A program made the position numbers and the translations under genes. The notes below the pieces were generated by a model. It made no database searches. It was not told the DNA's origin and saw nothing but the letters and a program-made list of their open reading frames with translations. 64,000 nt of DNA. Source: Hyphomicrobiales bacterium. Its GTDB lineage: Bacteria; Pseudomonadota; Alphaproteobacteria; Rhizobiales; Xanthobacteraceae. The stretch lies in NCBI GenBank assembly GCA_016713235.1, contig JADJPN010000004.1, positions 62,001 through 126,000 of the forward strand, in the 5' to 3' direction. Below are positions 8,248-17,054 of this stretch, one piece after another (the stretch's first letter is position 1; every line of letters begins with the position of its first letter).

Positions 8248-9309
8248 CTATTTCGGCGTGCCTTTGCTGCGCGGCTGCGGCTCCGGCTTGCCCGCGGGCG
8301 GCTGCGGCAGCGTGTCGGCACGGAAGCATTCGTAATAGCGCGGGCCTTTGCCTTGGGGGCCGGATGCGCAGCGGTGCACCGGAAAGAGGTCCTCTTCGCG
8401 GCGATAGGTCATGTAGGGTGCGATCAGAAAGCGCTCGGCGCCGTCGAAGCTGCCGCCGAAGCGGTCGATGGTGCCTTTCAAGTTCGGCGCGACTTCGAGA
8501 ATCGCCGTGAGCAGATTGTCGCCCTCGATGAAGTTGTCGGGCAACTGATCGAACGGTCCGTCGAAGTAATTGTTCGCCAGTGTATTGTCTTCGAATACGC
8601 CGATCAGGATTTTCCGCTCGCGCTTCAGGTCGCGGTAGTAGGCGAAGCCCGTGCGCGTGCCGAGGACAATGCGGTCGGTGGATTTGATGCGGTGCAGCTC
8701 GTCCGGCACCGGCACCGTCTCGTCCAGAATGTAATGAAAGAGTTTCAGCCTGGAATTATAGACGAGAAAGAAGCGGATACCGGATTCGTCGAACACCGGG
8801 CCAATGAAGCGCTCGTCCGGATCGAGCGCGCCTTCCGGCGGACGGACAGCGGACAGATCGTTCAGTTCGAACAGCACGCTGCGATCGCCGACGGTCACGC
8901 GATACAGGAAGCGCTCGACCTTCTCGATCTTCGCGCCGTCGGCAATATCCATCACCGCATAGTTTACCGGCTGCTCGCCTTTCCATGCTACGCTGTCGAT
9001 GTAGTAGGCGAAATGCAGCTTGCCCTTGTCGCGGTCGCTTGCGTCGAGACGAATGTTGCCTGCGTAACGCACGCCACCGGAATAGAAGCCGAAGTAAAAG
9101 TAATTCTCGGTTGGATAGATCTTCACGCGATCCGGCAACGTTTTCAACACGAACGCCAGCATCTCTTTCTTGTCGCCGATCGGTGCCTTGAGGTTGCGGT
9201 AGAGCTCCTCGACATATTCCTGGTTCGTTTGCAGCTTGGGGCGCTCCTGCGCAAAGGCCGGCATAGCCGCGGCGAGCGCGAAGGGCAGAACGGCTTTCCA
9301 GAGCTTCAT
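8248..9309 (-). CDS. secreted protein of unknown function
   Basis: A 353-residue protein with a signal peptide (MKLWKAVLPFALAAAMPAFA, likely cut after AFA). The mature chain is rich in aromatic and charged residues: IYPTENYFYFGFYSGGVRYAGN, HFAYYIDSVAW. It has two cysteines near the C-terminus, in VHRCASGP and YYECFRADT, and ends in a Pro/Lys-rich tail. I recognise no catalytic motif or named domain. It is separated from its neighbours on both sides by 70-155 bp, so it is probably transcribed alone. Reading frame, codon use and signal peptide make it a real gene. Confidence 0.72.
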   Translation of the reverse strand: MKLWKAVLPFALAAAMPAFAQERPKLQTNQEYVEELYRNLKAPIGDKKEMLAFVLKTLPDRVKIYPTENYFYFGFYSGGVRYAGNIRLDASDRDKGKLHFAYYIDSVAWKGEQPVNYAVMDIADGAKIEKVERFLYRVTVGDRSVLFELNDLSAVRPPEGALDPDERFIGPVFDESGIRFFLVYNSRLKLFHYILDETVPVPDELHRIKSTDRIVLGTRTGFAYYRDLKRERKILIGVFEDNTLANNYFDGPFDQLPDNFIEGDNLLTAILEVAPNLKGTIDRFGGSFDGAERFLIAPYMTYRREEDLFPVHRCASGPQGKGPRYYECFRADTLPQPPAGKPEPQPRSKGTPK

Positions 9310-9464
9310 AAGGACTTCCGGGAGAGGAGCGTGATCGCGAGACTTTACCGCGAAAACGGCAACAGCGCGACGACGAGGTTTGCGCGCGATTATGCCCGAA
9401 ATCAGGAGCAGAGGTTGTCGCTGGCGACGACTTCAGATTTCGTGCTGGTTAATCGAGCGCAGCG

Positions 9465-10496
9465 TCAGGCCGCTTCCTTGCGTAGATCGAGCGTCGAGCG
9501 CCTGCCGATGGAACGATAGTTGCGCTTCAGGAACGCTTCGGCCGCGGTTCTGCCGATGTCGCGCAGATGCTCGAAGAACGACCAGTCGACATTGAACTTG
9601 GAGCTTGAGTTGAGATCGAGCAGGCCTTCGCCCGCTTCGATGCGATGCAGGCGTATCTCCGGCGGCGCGGTCTTGCCGGCCAGACGGCGGAGGAGGCGCG
9701 AGCCGATCATGCGGTTCACGTACCCGATCGCGCGGAATTCGGATGCGAGCGATGCGTTGAACGTGATCTCGTTCATGCGGTTCAGAATGTCGCGCGCGCT
9801 TTGCGGGGTTTGTTCGCGCATCACCGGGTTGGTCTGCACAAGGAGAATGTCGCCGCCTTCGCCGCTTCTGAAGAACGGAAACAGCGGCGGGTTGCCGACA
9901 TAGCCGCCGTCCCAATAGGGCGTCCCTTCGATCTCGACCGCCTTGAAGAGAAACGGCAGGCAGGCAGAAGCCATCACGACATCGACGGTAATTTCCTTGC
10001 CCTGAAAGACGCGCACCTTGCCGGTGTGCACGTTCGTCGCAGAGAGAAAGATTTTTATGTCGCGGCTTTTGCGGAGCGCGTCGAAGTCGACTTCACGTTC
10101 CAGAACGTCGCGCAGCGGATTGATGTTGAACGGATTGAAATCGTAGGGCGAGACGAAGCGGGTTGCGACATCCATCGCGAGAAAGAACGGGTTCTTGTCG
10201 AGCGACCAGTTGCCGAGCAGGCAATCCATCAGGCCGCGCTGGATTGGGCTCAGACGTCCGTCGCGGGAGATCCCGCGCCAGAAGTTTTCCAGCGCAGCCC
10301 GGGCGCCTTCCCGCCCGCCATTCTGATAGCCGCTGGCCAGCACCACAGCGTTCATGGCGCCGGCGGAGGTGCCGGAGATGGCGTCGATCTCGACGTGACG
10401 CTCTTCGAGCAAACGGTCGAGCACGCCCCAGGTGAAGGCGCCGTGCGCGCCGCCGCCCTGAAGCGCCAGGTTCACGGATTTGGCTACGCGCAGCAT
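9465..10496 (-). CDS. patatin-like phospholipase family protein
   Basis: A 343-residue protein with the patatin Ser-Asp dyad. The oxyanion loop GGGAHG is at residues 14-19, the nucleophile elbow GTSAG centres on Ser44, and the catalytic Asp lies in YWDGGYVGNPP. Patatins hydrolyse acyl esters of lipids; substrate and location are unknown, and no signal peptide is present. I placed the start at ATG 10496 because the oxyanion loop should lie close to the N-terminus; the open frame runs on to 10613, overlapping the divergent fur-like gene. The divergent starts are only 75 bp apart, so the regulator could influence this gene. Confidence 0.85.
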   Translation of the reverse strand: MLRVAKSVNLALQGGGAHGAFTWGVLDRLLEERHVEIDAISGTSAGAMNAVVLASGYQNGGREGARAALENFWRGISRDGRLSPIQRGLMDCLLGNWSLDKNPFFLAMDVATRFVSPYDFNPFNINPLRDVLEREVDFDALRKSRDIKIFLSATNVHTGKVRVFQGKEITVDVVMASACLPFLFKAVEIEGTPYWDGGYVGNPPLFPFFRSGEGGDILLVQTNPVMREQTPQSARDILNRMNEITFNASLASEFRAIGYVNRMIGSRLLRRLAGKTAPPEIRLHRIEAGEGLLDLNSSSKFNVDWSFFEHLRDIGRTAAEAFLKRNYRSIGRRSTLDLRKEAA

Positions 10497-10571
10497 CCGG
10501 GGTATATTGTGCACCGCAACATAAAGCGCAAGGGCTGGTTTTAGCCGCCTTTGGCCTGATATTCTGTATCC

Positions 10572-11060
10572 ATGCACAAAGCCTTCCCCGACCCCGGCCA
10601 TGACCACGACCAATGCGTGGAAGACGCCCTGACGCGCGCCGAGAAAGCGTGCGGCGGCAGGGGGCTTCGGCTGACGCCCCTGCGGCGGCGGGTGCTAGAA
10701 ATTCTGGCGCAGAGCCATGCCCCGGTCGGCGCCTATGAGATCGTGCAAAAACTTGCCGCCTCGGGCGAGCCCGCGCCTGCGATGTCGGTCTATCGCGCGC
10801 TCGATTTTCTCACTGCCGAAAATCTCGCGCACCGAATCGAAAGCCGGAACGCGTTCCTCGCCTGCAACGCCGGGCACGAGCGCGCGGAACCGGTGATGTT
10901 CCTGCTCTGCGAAAAATGCGGCACGGTCGCGGAAATGCAGGCCGCGTCATTCGGCCGTGACGTTGCGAAGGCAACGAAGGCGGCGGGCTTCGAGGCGCGT
11001 GCTTCTATTATCGAAGTGAGTGGCACCTGCGAGCAGTGCCGGAAGAAATCCAAGCGATGA
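10572..11060 (+). CDS. Fur family transcriptional regulator, Zur-like
   Basis: A 162-residue metalloregulator. The winged-helix head contains RLTPLRRRVLEIL and SVYRALDFL. The dimerisation part carries two Cys pairs, CEKC (113, 116) and CEQC (153, 156), which form the structural zinc site of Fur proteins. A His/Asp-rich N-terminus (HDHDQC) and the acidic HIS-poor sensor region resemble zinc uptake regulators more than iron Fur. It lies in an ATGA overlap with ispG, so the two are co-transcribed, a linkage seen in related bacteria that probably reflects operon packing. Zinc as the signal is an inference. Confidence 0.82.
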   Translation: MHKAFPDPGHDHDQCVEDALTRAEKACGGRGLRLTPLRRRVLEILAQSHAPVGAYEIVQKLAASGEPAPAMSVYRALDFLTAENLAHRIESRNAFLACNAGHERAEPVMFLLCEKCGTVAEMQAASFGRDVAKATKAAGFEARASIIEVSGTCEQCRKKSKR

Positions 11061-12328
11061 ACATGCGCGAGCAAAGCGAGAGGATATTCGGCGCAGCAGC
11101 GCGGCGCGTATCCGTGCCGGTGAATGTCGGTGGGGTGATTGTCGGCGGCGGCGCGCCGATCGTTGTACAGTCCATGACGAACACGGACACCGCCGACATC
11201 GAGAAGACAACCAAACAGGTCGCGGACCTTTTTTTCGCAGGCTCCGAGATTGTCCGCATCACGGTGGACCGCGACGAAGCGGCGGCGGCGGTTCCGCATA
11301 TTCGCGACCGCTTGCTGAAGATGAATCTCAACGTCCCGCTTGTCGGCGACTTTCACTACATTGGCCACAAACTGCTCGCCGAGCATCCGGCCTGCGCGGA
11401 GGCGCTCGCGAAATACCGCATCAATCCGGGCAATGTCGGGTTTCGCGAGAAGCGCGACCGGCAGTTCTCCTCGATCATCGAGATCGCGCTGAAGCACAAC
11501 AAGCCCGTGCGCATCGGCGCGAACTGGGGATCGCTGGATCAGGAACTGCTCACGCATCTGATGAACGAGAACGCGAAGTCCGCGAAGCCAGTCGAAGCGC
11601 GCGCGGTAACGCGCGAGGCGCTGGTACAGTCGGCGCTGATCTCTGCTTCGCGCGCCGAAGAACTCGGCATGAAGCGCGAGCAGATCATTCTTTCGGCAAA
11701 AGTCTCCGCGGTGCAGGATCTGATCGGGGTCTATCAGGACCTCGGCCGCCGCTCCGACTACGCGCTGCATCTCGGGCTTACCGAAGCCGGCATGGGCTCG
11801 AAGGGCATCGTCGCTTCCGCCGCGTCGCTTTCGATCCTCCTGCAACAAGGCATCGGCGACACCATCCGCATTTCGCTCACGCCTGAGCCGAACGGGGATC
11901 GCACGCTTGAAGTGAAGGTCGCGCAGGAACTCCTGCAAACCATGGGCTTTCGCACTTTCGTGCCGCTGGTCGCCGCATGTCCCGGCTGCGGCCGCACCAC
12001 CTCGACCGTGTTTCAGGAGCTTGCCTTCGAAATCCAGTCTTACATCCGCGACAGTATGACGGCGTGGAAGAAGCAGTATCCCGGCGTCGAGACGCTCAAC
12101 GTCGCGGTGATGGGATGCATCGTGAATGGCCCGGGTGAATCCAAGCACGCCGACATCGGCATTTCGCTCCCAGGTACAGGCGAAGCGCCGGCAGCGCCTG
12201 TTTTCATCGACGGCAAGAAAGCGATGACGTTGCGCGGGCCGACGCTGGCCGCGGATTTCAAGACGATCGTCGACGATTACGTCGCGCGCCGTTTTGGCGA
12301 TGCCGCGCAGAAGCCGGCCGCCGAATAA
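11057..12328 (+). CDS. ispG: 4-hydroxy-3-methylbut-2-enyl-diphosphate synthase
   Basis: IspG (GcpE) catalyses the penultimate step of the non-mevalonate isoprenoid pathway, reducing methylerythritol cyclodiphosphate with an iron-sulfur cluster. The 423-residue protein begins with the conserved VGGGAPIVVQSMTNTDTADI. It contains GDFHYIGH, NPGNVG and, in the C-terminal cluster domain, CPGCGRT and GCIVNGPGE, which supply the [4Fe-4S] ligands. The ATG at 11057 overlaps the stop of the Fur gene (ATGA). The farnesyl-type prenyl synthase gene lies 0.7 kb downstream on the other strand, so two isoprenoid steps are encoded close together. Confidence 0.95.
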   Translation: MNMREQSERIFGAAARRVSVPVNVGGVIVGGGAPIVVQSMTNTDTADIEKTTKQVADLFFAGSEIVRITVDRDEAAAAVPHIRDRLLKMNLNVPLVGDFHYIGHKLLAEHPACAEALAKYRINPGNVGFREKRDRQFSSIIEIALKHNKPVRIGANWGSLDQELLTHLMNENAKSAKPVEARAVTREALVQSALISASRAEELGMKREQIILSAKVSAVQDLIGVYQDLGRRSDYALHLGLTEAGMGSKGIVASAASLSILLQQGIGDTIRISLTPEPNGDRTLEVKVAQELLQTMGFRTFVPLVAACPGCGRTTSTVFQELAFEIQSYIRDSMTAWKKQYPGVETLNVAVMGCIVNGPGESKHADIGISLPGTGEAPAAPVFIDGKKAMTLRGPTLAADFKTIVDDYVARRFGDAAQKPAAE

Positions 12329-13006
12329 TCAGCCACCGACCAGCTTCGATGCCACGCTGACTGAGAGCGCGATGATCGCGGTGTTGAACAGAAACGCGAC
12401 CAATCCCTGCACCATCGCCGTTCGCCGCAATGCGCGCGAACGGATTTCGACGTCGGAAGTCTGGAACGTCGTGCCGAGTACCAACGCAAAGTAGAGAAAA
12501 TCCCAGTAGTCGGGTTCTTTCTCGTTCGGGAAATCGAGCGCGTTGATGTTGCGCTTGGTGCGGTAGACTTCATGCGCGTAGTGAAGCGCGAAAGCGAAAT
12601 TCACGAACAGCCATGAGCCGAAGATCGCGGCCAGCGCAATCGCGACCCGTAGCGGACGATCCGGCGCCTTATCTTGCAGCACATCGGCGAGCTCCAGGCC
12701 GAGCGCGATGAAGGCAACTACCGTTGCCAAGGTCACGACGATCAGGGTTGCCACGCGGCCCTCTTCCGCAAGGGTCGCGCGCTTGCGCAAGCCGGCGACG
12801 GTCGCATTTGCCATCAAGTGCAGCACGAGCACGAGAAAGAGCCAGACGCCGGCATTCCACGCGATCAAAAAGCGGGTCACGGGTAGAAAGTTGCGGGCGG
12901 CAAACCAGACAGCAATGCCGATCGCGATCGCGAGCAGAATTCGCGCATGCGCGAGTAATTGCCGGTGCAATGCGTTCCTCGGTCTTTGCGTTGGCATCTT
13001 CAGCAT
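12329..13006 (-). CDS. DUF1345 family membrane protein
   Basis: A 225-residue integral membrane protein with about five hydrophobic segments. It has the DUF1345 hallmark ALHYAHEVYR in the middle and DFLYFALVLGTTFQTSDVEI near the C-terminus. Function of the family is unknown. The start at 13006 overlaps the stop of the prenyl synthase gene by one base (TGATG), so it is translationally coupled to that gene. Its stop codon abuts the stop of ispG, which converges on it with no spacer. A transcription terminator between the two convergent genes is not visible. Confidence 0.8.
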   Translation of the reverse strand: MLKMPTQRPRNALHRQLLAHARILLAIAIGIAVWFAARNFLPVTRFLIAWNAGVWLFLVLVLHLMANATVAGLRKRATLAEEGRVATLIVVTLATVVAFIALGLELADVLQDKAPDRPLRVAIALAAIFGSWLFVNFAFALHYAHEVYRTKRNINALDFPNEKEPDYWDFLYFALVLGTTFQTSDVEIRSRALRRTAMVQGLVAFLFNTAIIALSVSVASKLVGG

Positions 13007-13959
13007 CACGACTTTCTCGCCGCGATGAAATCCGCGCAGGCGGAGAGCCATTCGGCGCGGTTGCCGAAGGGCCGAAGTGCCCATTTGGCATCGTCCACGA
13101 GTTCGTCGAGCTTTCGCTTCGCGGAGCGGACTCCCATCATCGAAACGAATGTTCCTTTGTTCTTTGCCGCGTCCTTGCCGACTGCTTTGCCGACCGATGC
13201 GGCATCGCCTTCGACATCCAGAAGATCGTCCGCAAGCTGGAAGGCAAATCCAATCGCGCGGCCGTAGCGCTCGACCGCACGCTGCTCGACATCGCCAATG
13301 CCTCCGAGAATCGCCCCCGCGCGGCAGCAAGCTGCAAGCAGGGCGCCGGTCTTCATGCGCTGTAGGCGCTCCACGTCGTCGATCGAAAGCGCGCGCGGCG
13401 CTTTATTTTCGGTGAATCGTCCTTCCGCTTCCAGATCGAGCATCTGGCCGCCGGCCATGCCGCCGATGCCGCTTGCCGTTGCAAGACAGCGCACCAGCGC
13501 AGAGCGCACGGCCGGATCGGAATGGGTCGCTTCGCGTGTCAGCACGTCAAAGGCGAGTGTCTGCAAGGCATCGCCCGCGAGAATTGCGGTGGCTTCATCA
13601 AAGGCCTTGTGCACCGTGGGCTTGCCGCGCCGCGTGTCGTCATTATCCATCGCGGGCAGGTCGTCATGCACGAGCGAGTAGCAGTGCAGGAGCTCGAACG
13701 CGGCACCGGTATAGATCGCTTGCGACTCGTGAACGCCGAACAACGAAGCGGTTTCGACCACCAGCATGGGCCGCAAACGCTTGCCGCCACCAAGGGCCGC
13801 GTGACGCATCGCATCGAGAAGCCTTTGCGGCCGCGCATATTCCAAAGGCAGTGGGTCGCTCGAAAGCAGCGCGTCGAGCGTGCTTTCGCACAGGTCGGCG
13901 ATGCCACCGAGGCGCTGCTCGAACTGGCTTGGCGGTTTTGTGTCTTCGGTTGCGGACAT
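13006..13959 (-). CDS. ispA: polyprenyl synthetase (farnesyl diphosphate synthase type)
   Basis: This 317-residue trans-prenyltransferase condenses isopentenyl diphosphate with allylic diphosphates. The first Asp-rich motif is DDLPAMDNDDTRRG (the extra residue pair between the aspartates is typical of bacterial farnesyl-diphosphate synthases), and the second is FQLADDLLDVEGD. GGKRLRPMLV and a KTGALL motif also fit. Product chain length (C15) is inferred from the residues before the first Asp motif and from length. A gene for a DUF1345 membrane protein is coupled downstream. mtgA starts about 80 bp away on the opposite strand. Confidence 0.9.
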   Translation of the reverse strand: MSATEDTKPPSQFEQRLGGIADLCESTLDALLSSDPLPLEYARPQRLLDAMRHAALGGGKRLRPMLVVETASLFGVHESQAIYTGAAFELLHCYSLVHDDLPAMDNDDTRRGKPTVHKAFDEATAILAGDALQTLAFDVLTREATHSDPAVRSALVRCLATASGIGGMAGGQMLDLEAEGRFTENKAPRALSIDDVERLQRMKTGALLAACCRAGAILGGIGDVEQRAVERYGRAIGFAFQLADDLLDVEGDAASVGKAVGKDAAKNKGTFVSMMGVRSAKRKLDELVDDAKWALRPFGNRAEWLSACADFIAARKS

Positions 13960-14041
13960 TGCGACATTTGGTGCCGCAACAGCCGGTTGCCGTCAAACAC
14001 AGCTTGCGGCCAGTAGCTGTGGTAGCTCTAATGCCACGCAG

Positions 14042-14848
14042 ATGGATCAGGATCGCCCGCTCAGCAACAATGCTCCTCCGCAGACAGGGCCTGCGTCGCC
14101 GCAAGTGAAATTCCCGATCCCGGTGAATTACGAATATTCGCAGCGCCGCTACGCGCCCGATAGGCCGCAGCGCTCGCTCTTCGGCATTCTGGCGCGTGCG
14201 ATCCTTATTCTCATTCTGATCCCGGTGGTCCTCGTTCCGATTTACTGGCTCATGCCGCCGGTCTCGACGCTGATGCTATGGCGCTGGGTGACCTTGCAAC
14301 GGGTCGAGCGGGTCTGGACGCCGATCTCGGAAATCTCACCGCATGTCGTGCGGATGGTGATCGCTGGCGAGGATGGCCGTTATTGCACGCATCGCGGCGT
14401 GGACGGGCTGGAATTGCAGAGCGTCATCGACGAATACGCGGAAGAAGGCGATGCGCGCGGCGCGTCTACGATTCCGATGCAGGTCGCAAAGAATTTGTTT
14501 CTTTGGCCGGGACGGCAGGTGATCCGCAAAGTACTCGAAGTTCCGCTCGCTTATTACATGAGCGCGGTGTGGTCGAAGTCGCGGATGATGGAGATCTATC
14601 TCAATATCGCCGAGTGGGGCCCGGACGGAGAATTCGGGGTCGAGGCCGCGGCCCGGCGCTTCTTCAGGAAATCCGCGGCCGATCTGACCGTCGAGGAGGC
14701 AGCGCTGCTTGCCGGGGCGCTGCCGAATCCTCTGGTACGTAACCCGCGGCGGCCCGGGCCACAGCTCTCCCGGGCGGCACAGAGCCGCCTGCGGATTGCC
14801 ATAAATAACGGTTCCGCTGCCGTTTCCTGCGTGATTCCAAGGCGCTAA
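14042..14848 (+). CDS. mtgA: monofunctional peptidoglycan glycosyltransferase
   Basis: MtgA polymerises lipid II into glycan strands without a transpeptidase domain. The 268-residue protein has a Pro-rich cytoplasmic N-terminus, one membrane anchor (about residues 45-70, AILILILIPVVLVPIYWL), then the GT51 domain. Motifs include VIAGEDGRYCTHRGVD (catalytic Glu in EDGRY), GASTIPMQVAKNLFLW, RKVLEVPLAYY and EIYLNIAEWG. The canonical ED-x-x-F-x-x-H pattern appears as EDGRYCTH. ATG 14042 is used because the frame open upstream lies inside the divergent prenyl synthase gene. Gene order with the prenyl synthase and rpmF is typical of Rhizobiales. Confidence 0.9.
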   Translation: MDQDRPLSNNAPPQTGPASPQVKFPIPVNYEYSQRRYAPDRPQRSLFGILARAILILILIPVVLVPIYWLMPPVSTLMLWRWVTLQRVERVWTPISEISPHVVRMVIAGEDGRYCTHRGVDGLELQSVIDEYAEEGDARGASTIPMQVAKNLFLWPGRQVIRKVLEVPLAYYMSAVWSKSRMMEIYLNIAEWGPDGEFGVEAAARRFFRKSAADLTVEEAALLAGALPNPLVRNPRRPGPQLSRAAQSRLRIAINNGSAAVSCVIPRR

Positions 14849-14949
14849 AGGCGTCTAGCCGTGCTCGAATCAATCCTCTATAAGCCCGGGCTTCCAGACA
14901 GCTTTTCCGGCCCCGTCTCCAGACTGCGGGCCGCTTTTCGGAGACGAAG

Positions 14950-15135
14950 ATGGCCGTTCCTAAGCGAAAAACCTCGCCCTCACGCCGCGGCATGCGCCGC
15001 TCGGCCGACGCGTTGAAAGCCCCGACCTATGTCGAAGACAAGGACTCGGGTGAGCTACGCCGTCCGCACCACATGGACCTGAAGACCGGCATGTACAAAG
15101 GCCGCCAGGTTCTCAAAGTGAAGAGCGAAAACTAA
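14950..15135 (+). CDS. rpmF: 50S ribosomal protein L32
   Basis: A 61-residue basic protein that starts MAVPKRKTSPSRRGMRRS, the standard N-terminus of L32. It continues PTYVEDKDSGELRRPHHMD and YKGRQVLKVK. The zinc-binding cysteines found in some L32 proteins are absent, as is usual in alphaproteobacteria. GGAGACGAAG just before ATG 14950 provides a ribosome-binding site. The gene stands alone, with 101 bp upstream after mtgA, presumably holding its promoter. Confidence 0.97.
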   Translation: MAVPKRKTSPSRRGMRRSADALKAPTYVEDKDSGELRRPHHMDLKTGMYKGRQVLKVKSEN

Positions 15136-15177
15136 GCCTGATTTAGAAAACGGCAGCACGCGAGACGAGAGCCAAGC

Positions 15178-15579
15178 ATGGTCGCCTTTCCGCTGCTGCT
15201 GATTGCGTTTGCCATCTACAACATGATCGCGTTTCTCTGGGCGGGTAGTTCCTGGACCGCGGCGATGTTTTCGGTCCGGTTGCCGTCCGGCGCGGAATGG
15301 GCAATTTCCGCGGGCGATCTTCTGATCGCGTTCACGCTTTTCCTGCTGTTCTTTGAAGTGCTGAAGGCCGCGCGCAACTCAGCGCGGTCGATTTTCGATC
15401 ATGTCCTGTCGACGCTGATCTTTATCGGCGCGCTGATCGAGTTTTTGCTGGTGCGCGAGGCGGGCACCTCTACCTTTGCGATCCTCTTGATCATCGCACT
15501 GGTTGATGTGCTTGGCGGATGGTCGGTCGCGGTACGTACGGCGCGGCGCGATTTCTCGATCGATCCTCAGGCGCAATAA
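15178..15579 (+). CDS. small integral membrane protein
   Basis: A 133-residue protein with four predicted membrane segments (about residues 1-20, 40-62, 72-92 and 98-118). It resembles the uncharacterised membrane proteins commonly placed after rpmF in this lineage. No charged catalytic motif is visible. It starts 42 bp after rpmF on the same strand and probably shares its transcript. Its 3' end overlaps the 3' end of the convergent small gene at 15567-15839 by 13 bp. Confidence 0.68.
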   Translation: MVAFPLLLIAFAIYNMIAFLWAGSSWTAAMFSVRLPSGAEWAISAGDLLIAFTLFLLFFEVLKAARNSARSIFDHVLSTLIFIGALIEFLLVREAGTSTFAILLIIALVDVLGGWSVAVRTARRDFSIDPQAQ

Positions 15580-15839
15580 TTCAGCTTGGTCCCCGGAGGC
15601 CGATAGGCGAGCGCATTGGCGACCGTCGTGCGGTAGCAGTTCGCGCCGATCTCGGGTTTCTCACGGCGCTTGGCGCGGTAGTGCGAGAAGCCTTTCACGT
15701 TCGCCGAGAGCTGGGTCACGAAAGCGGCATCCGCGCGATAACGGCCGCCGGTATCGCGTTCGCTAACCGATACGGTTAACGGTACCAGTGCACGGCATTC
15801 GCTCATCTTTTCAACGGCGATCTGCGGCTCGAATTTCAT
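15567..15839 (-). CDS. small conserved-looking hypothetical protein
   Basis: A 90-residue protein with three cysteines (SECRALV, ANCYRT, LNYCA). It is basic towards the C-terminus and has a Tyr/Lys-containing segment VKGFSHYRAKRREKPEIGANC. No signal peptide or membrane segment is present. I recognise no domain. It has a plausible ATG start and codon use like its neighbours. It overlaps the convergent membrane-protein gene by 13 bp at the 3' ends. A real gene is more likely than not. Confidence 0.55.
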   Translation of the reverse strand: MKFEPQIAVEKMSECRALVPLTVSVSERDTGGRYRADAAFVTQLSANVKGFSHYRAKRREKPEIGANCYRTTVANALAYRPPGTKLNYCA

Positions 15840-16008
15840 GACACGTCTCTGAACGGGACAACGTCTTTCGTTGCCCAGTGTTCAGTGCAAGGCTCGAACC
15901 AGCAGTAATGTCCCGTTAACGATCACGGCGAAGTCGCGCCTTTCAGTGACCCCGCATTAAGCGCCGCCGCGTTATCCCCTAACAAAAGAAAATACGGGGA
16001 AGCGAACA

Positions 16009-17019
16009 GTGGTTGCGCAGACGCGTTCATCGCGGCTCATGCCGATTCAGAGCGAAGACAAAGCGGAGCGGGGGCTGACGCTGTCGCCGGAACGCATAGC
16101 CTCCGTACTCTTTGCTAGCGGAGAGGCGGCATATTCGTGGAACTGCGCGGGCGACACCGTCGAATGGAGCGCGAATGCGCCGGCCGTTCTAAACGTCGTT
16201 TCGACCGGGCAGATTTCAACAGGCAAGGCTTTTGCGGCGCTGCTTTCTCCCGACAGTACGCAAAACCGGCACGACGCGATCATGGGCGATCAGCGCAAGG
16301 ATCCCGGCACCGGCATCGCCTACGAAATTCGCTACGCCTTGAAACAGAGCGCACCGGGACAGGTCGTCTGGATTGAGGATGTTGGCCGCTGGTTCGCGGG
16401 TGCGGACGGCAAGCCCGCGCGCGCCGACGGCGTCGTTCGCAACATCACCGAGCGCCACCGGCGCGAACAGGAATTGGCACGGCTCTCGCAGTCCGATCCG
16501 CTCACCGGCGGGCTCAATCGCGCGGTGCTGACGAAGGCGATTGAGGATGAGTTCGAGAGCGCGACGAAATTCAAAACGAGTTTCGGCTTCATCGTCGCCG
16601 CCATCGACAATCTCGCCTACTGCAACCAGACTCATGGCTTCGGCGTCGGTGATCAGGTGATTGCCGCGATCGCCGAGCGGCTGCGTACCCACAAACGCGG
16701 CAAGGATCTGATCGGCCGCTTCTCCGACAACAAATTCGGCATCGTGCTGCACGAGTGTTCGCTGGAAGATTTGTTCGTGGCGGGCAATCGCTTCGTGAAT
16801 GCGGTGCGCGAGGCGCCGTTTGAGACTTCCGCCGGGCCGATTGCAATGTCCGTTACCGCCGGTGGCGTGGTCGCACCGCGCTACGCGCGGAATACAGGCG
16901 AGATCATCGCGCACGCGAATATAGCGCTGGAAAAGGCGAAAGAGGCGGGCAAGGGAAGTTTCGTCGATTTCCAGCCGCCGCGCGCAGCGCCGCAGCTCGA
17001 CAACAAAAAAGCCGGCTAA
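16009..17019 (+). CDS. PAS-GGDEF domain protein with degenerate GGDEF motif
   Basis: A 336-residue protein. Residues about 25-145 look like a PAS sensor (WNCAGDTVEWSANAPAVL, ending VRNITERHRREQEL), and residues 150-320 form a GGDEF fold (SDPLTGGLNRAVLTKAI). The active-site signature, normally GG[DE]EF, reads SDNKF in GRFSDNKFGIVL, so diguanylate cyclase activity is unlikely. No EAL domain follows; the chain ends QLDNKKAG. A role as a nucleotide sensor or an inactive partner is plausible. The start is GTG 16009, after AGCGAAC. A terminator overlaps its stop codon. Confidence 0.8.
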   Translation: MVAQTRSSRLMPIQSEDKAERGLTLSPERIASVLFASGEAAYSWNCAGDTVEWSANAPAVLNVVSTGQISTGKAFAALLSPDSTQNRHDAIMGDQRKDPGTGIAYEIRYALKQSAPGQVVWIEDVGRWFAGADGKPARADGVVRNITERHRREQELARLSQSDPLTGGLNRAVLTKAIEDEFESATKFKTSFGFIVAAIDNLAYCNQTHGFGVGDQVIAAIAERLRTHKRGKDLIGRFSDNKFGIVLHECSLEDLFVAGNRFVNAVREAPFETSAGPIAMSVTAGGVVAPRYARNTGEIIAHANIALEKAKEAGKGSFVDFQPPRAAPQLDNKKAG

Positions 17020-17040
17020 GGAGCCGGCTTTCCGTTTTTC
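17008..17040 (+). terminator. Rho-independent terminator overlapping a stop codon
   Basis: The sequence AAAGCCGGCT (17008-17017) pairs perfectly with AGCCGGCTTT (17022-17031) around a 4-base loop, followed by CCGTTTTT. The A-rich left flank and T-rich right side make it suitable for both strands, serving the PAS-GGDEF gene and the convergent phaR gene. The left arm contains the last codons and the first base of the TAA stop of the upstream gene. Confidence 0.85.
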
Positions 17041-17054
17041 GATTTCGAGATCGC

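Noticed and set aside
8353..9519. Plus-strand open frame of 388 codons over the secreted-protein gene
   Set aside because: The composition is shadow-like (rich in Val, Arg, Asp, no signal), and the minus-strand gene has a clear signal peptide.
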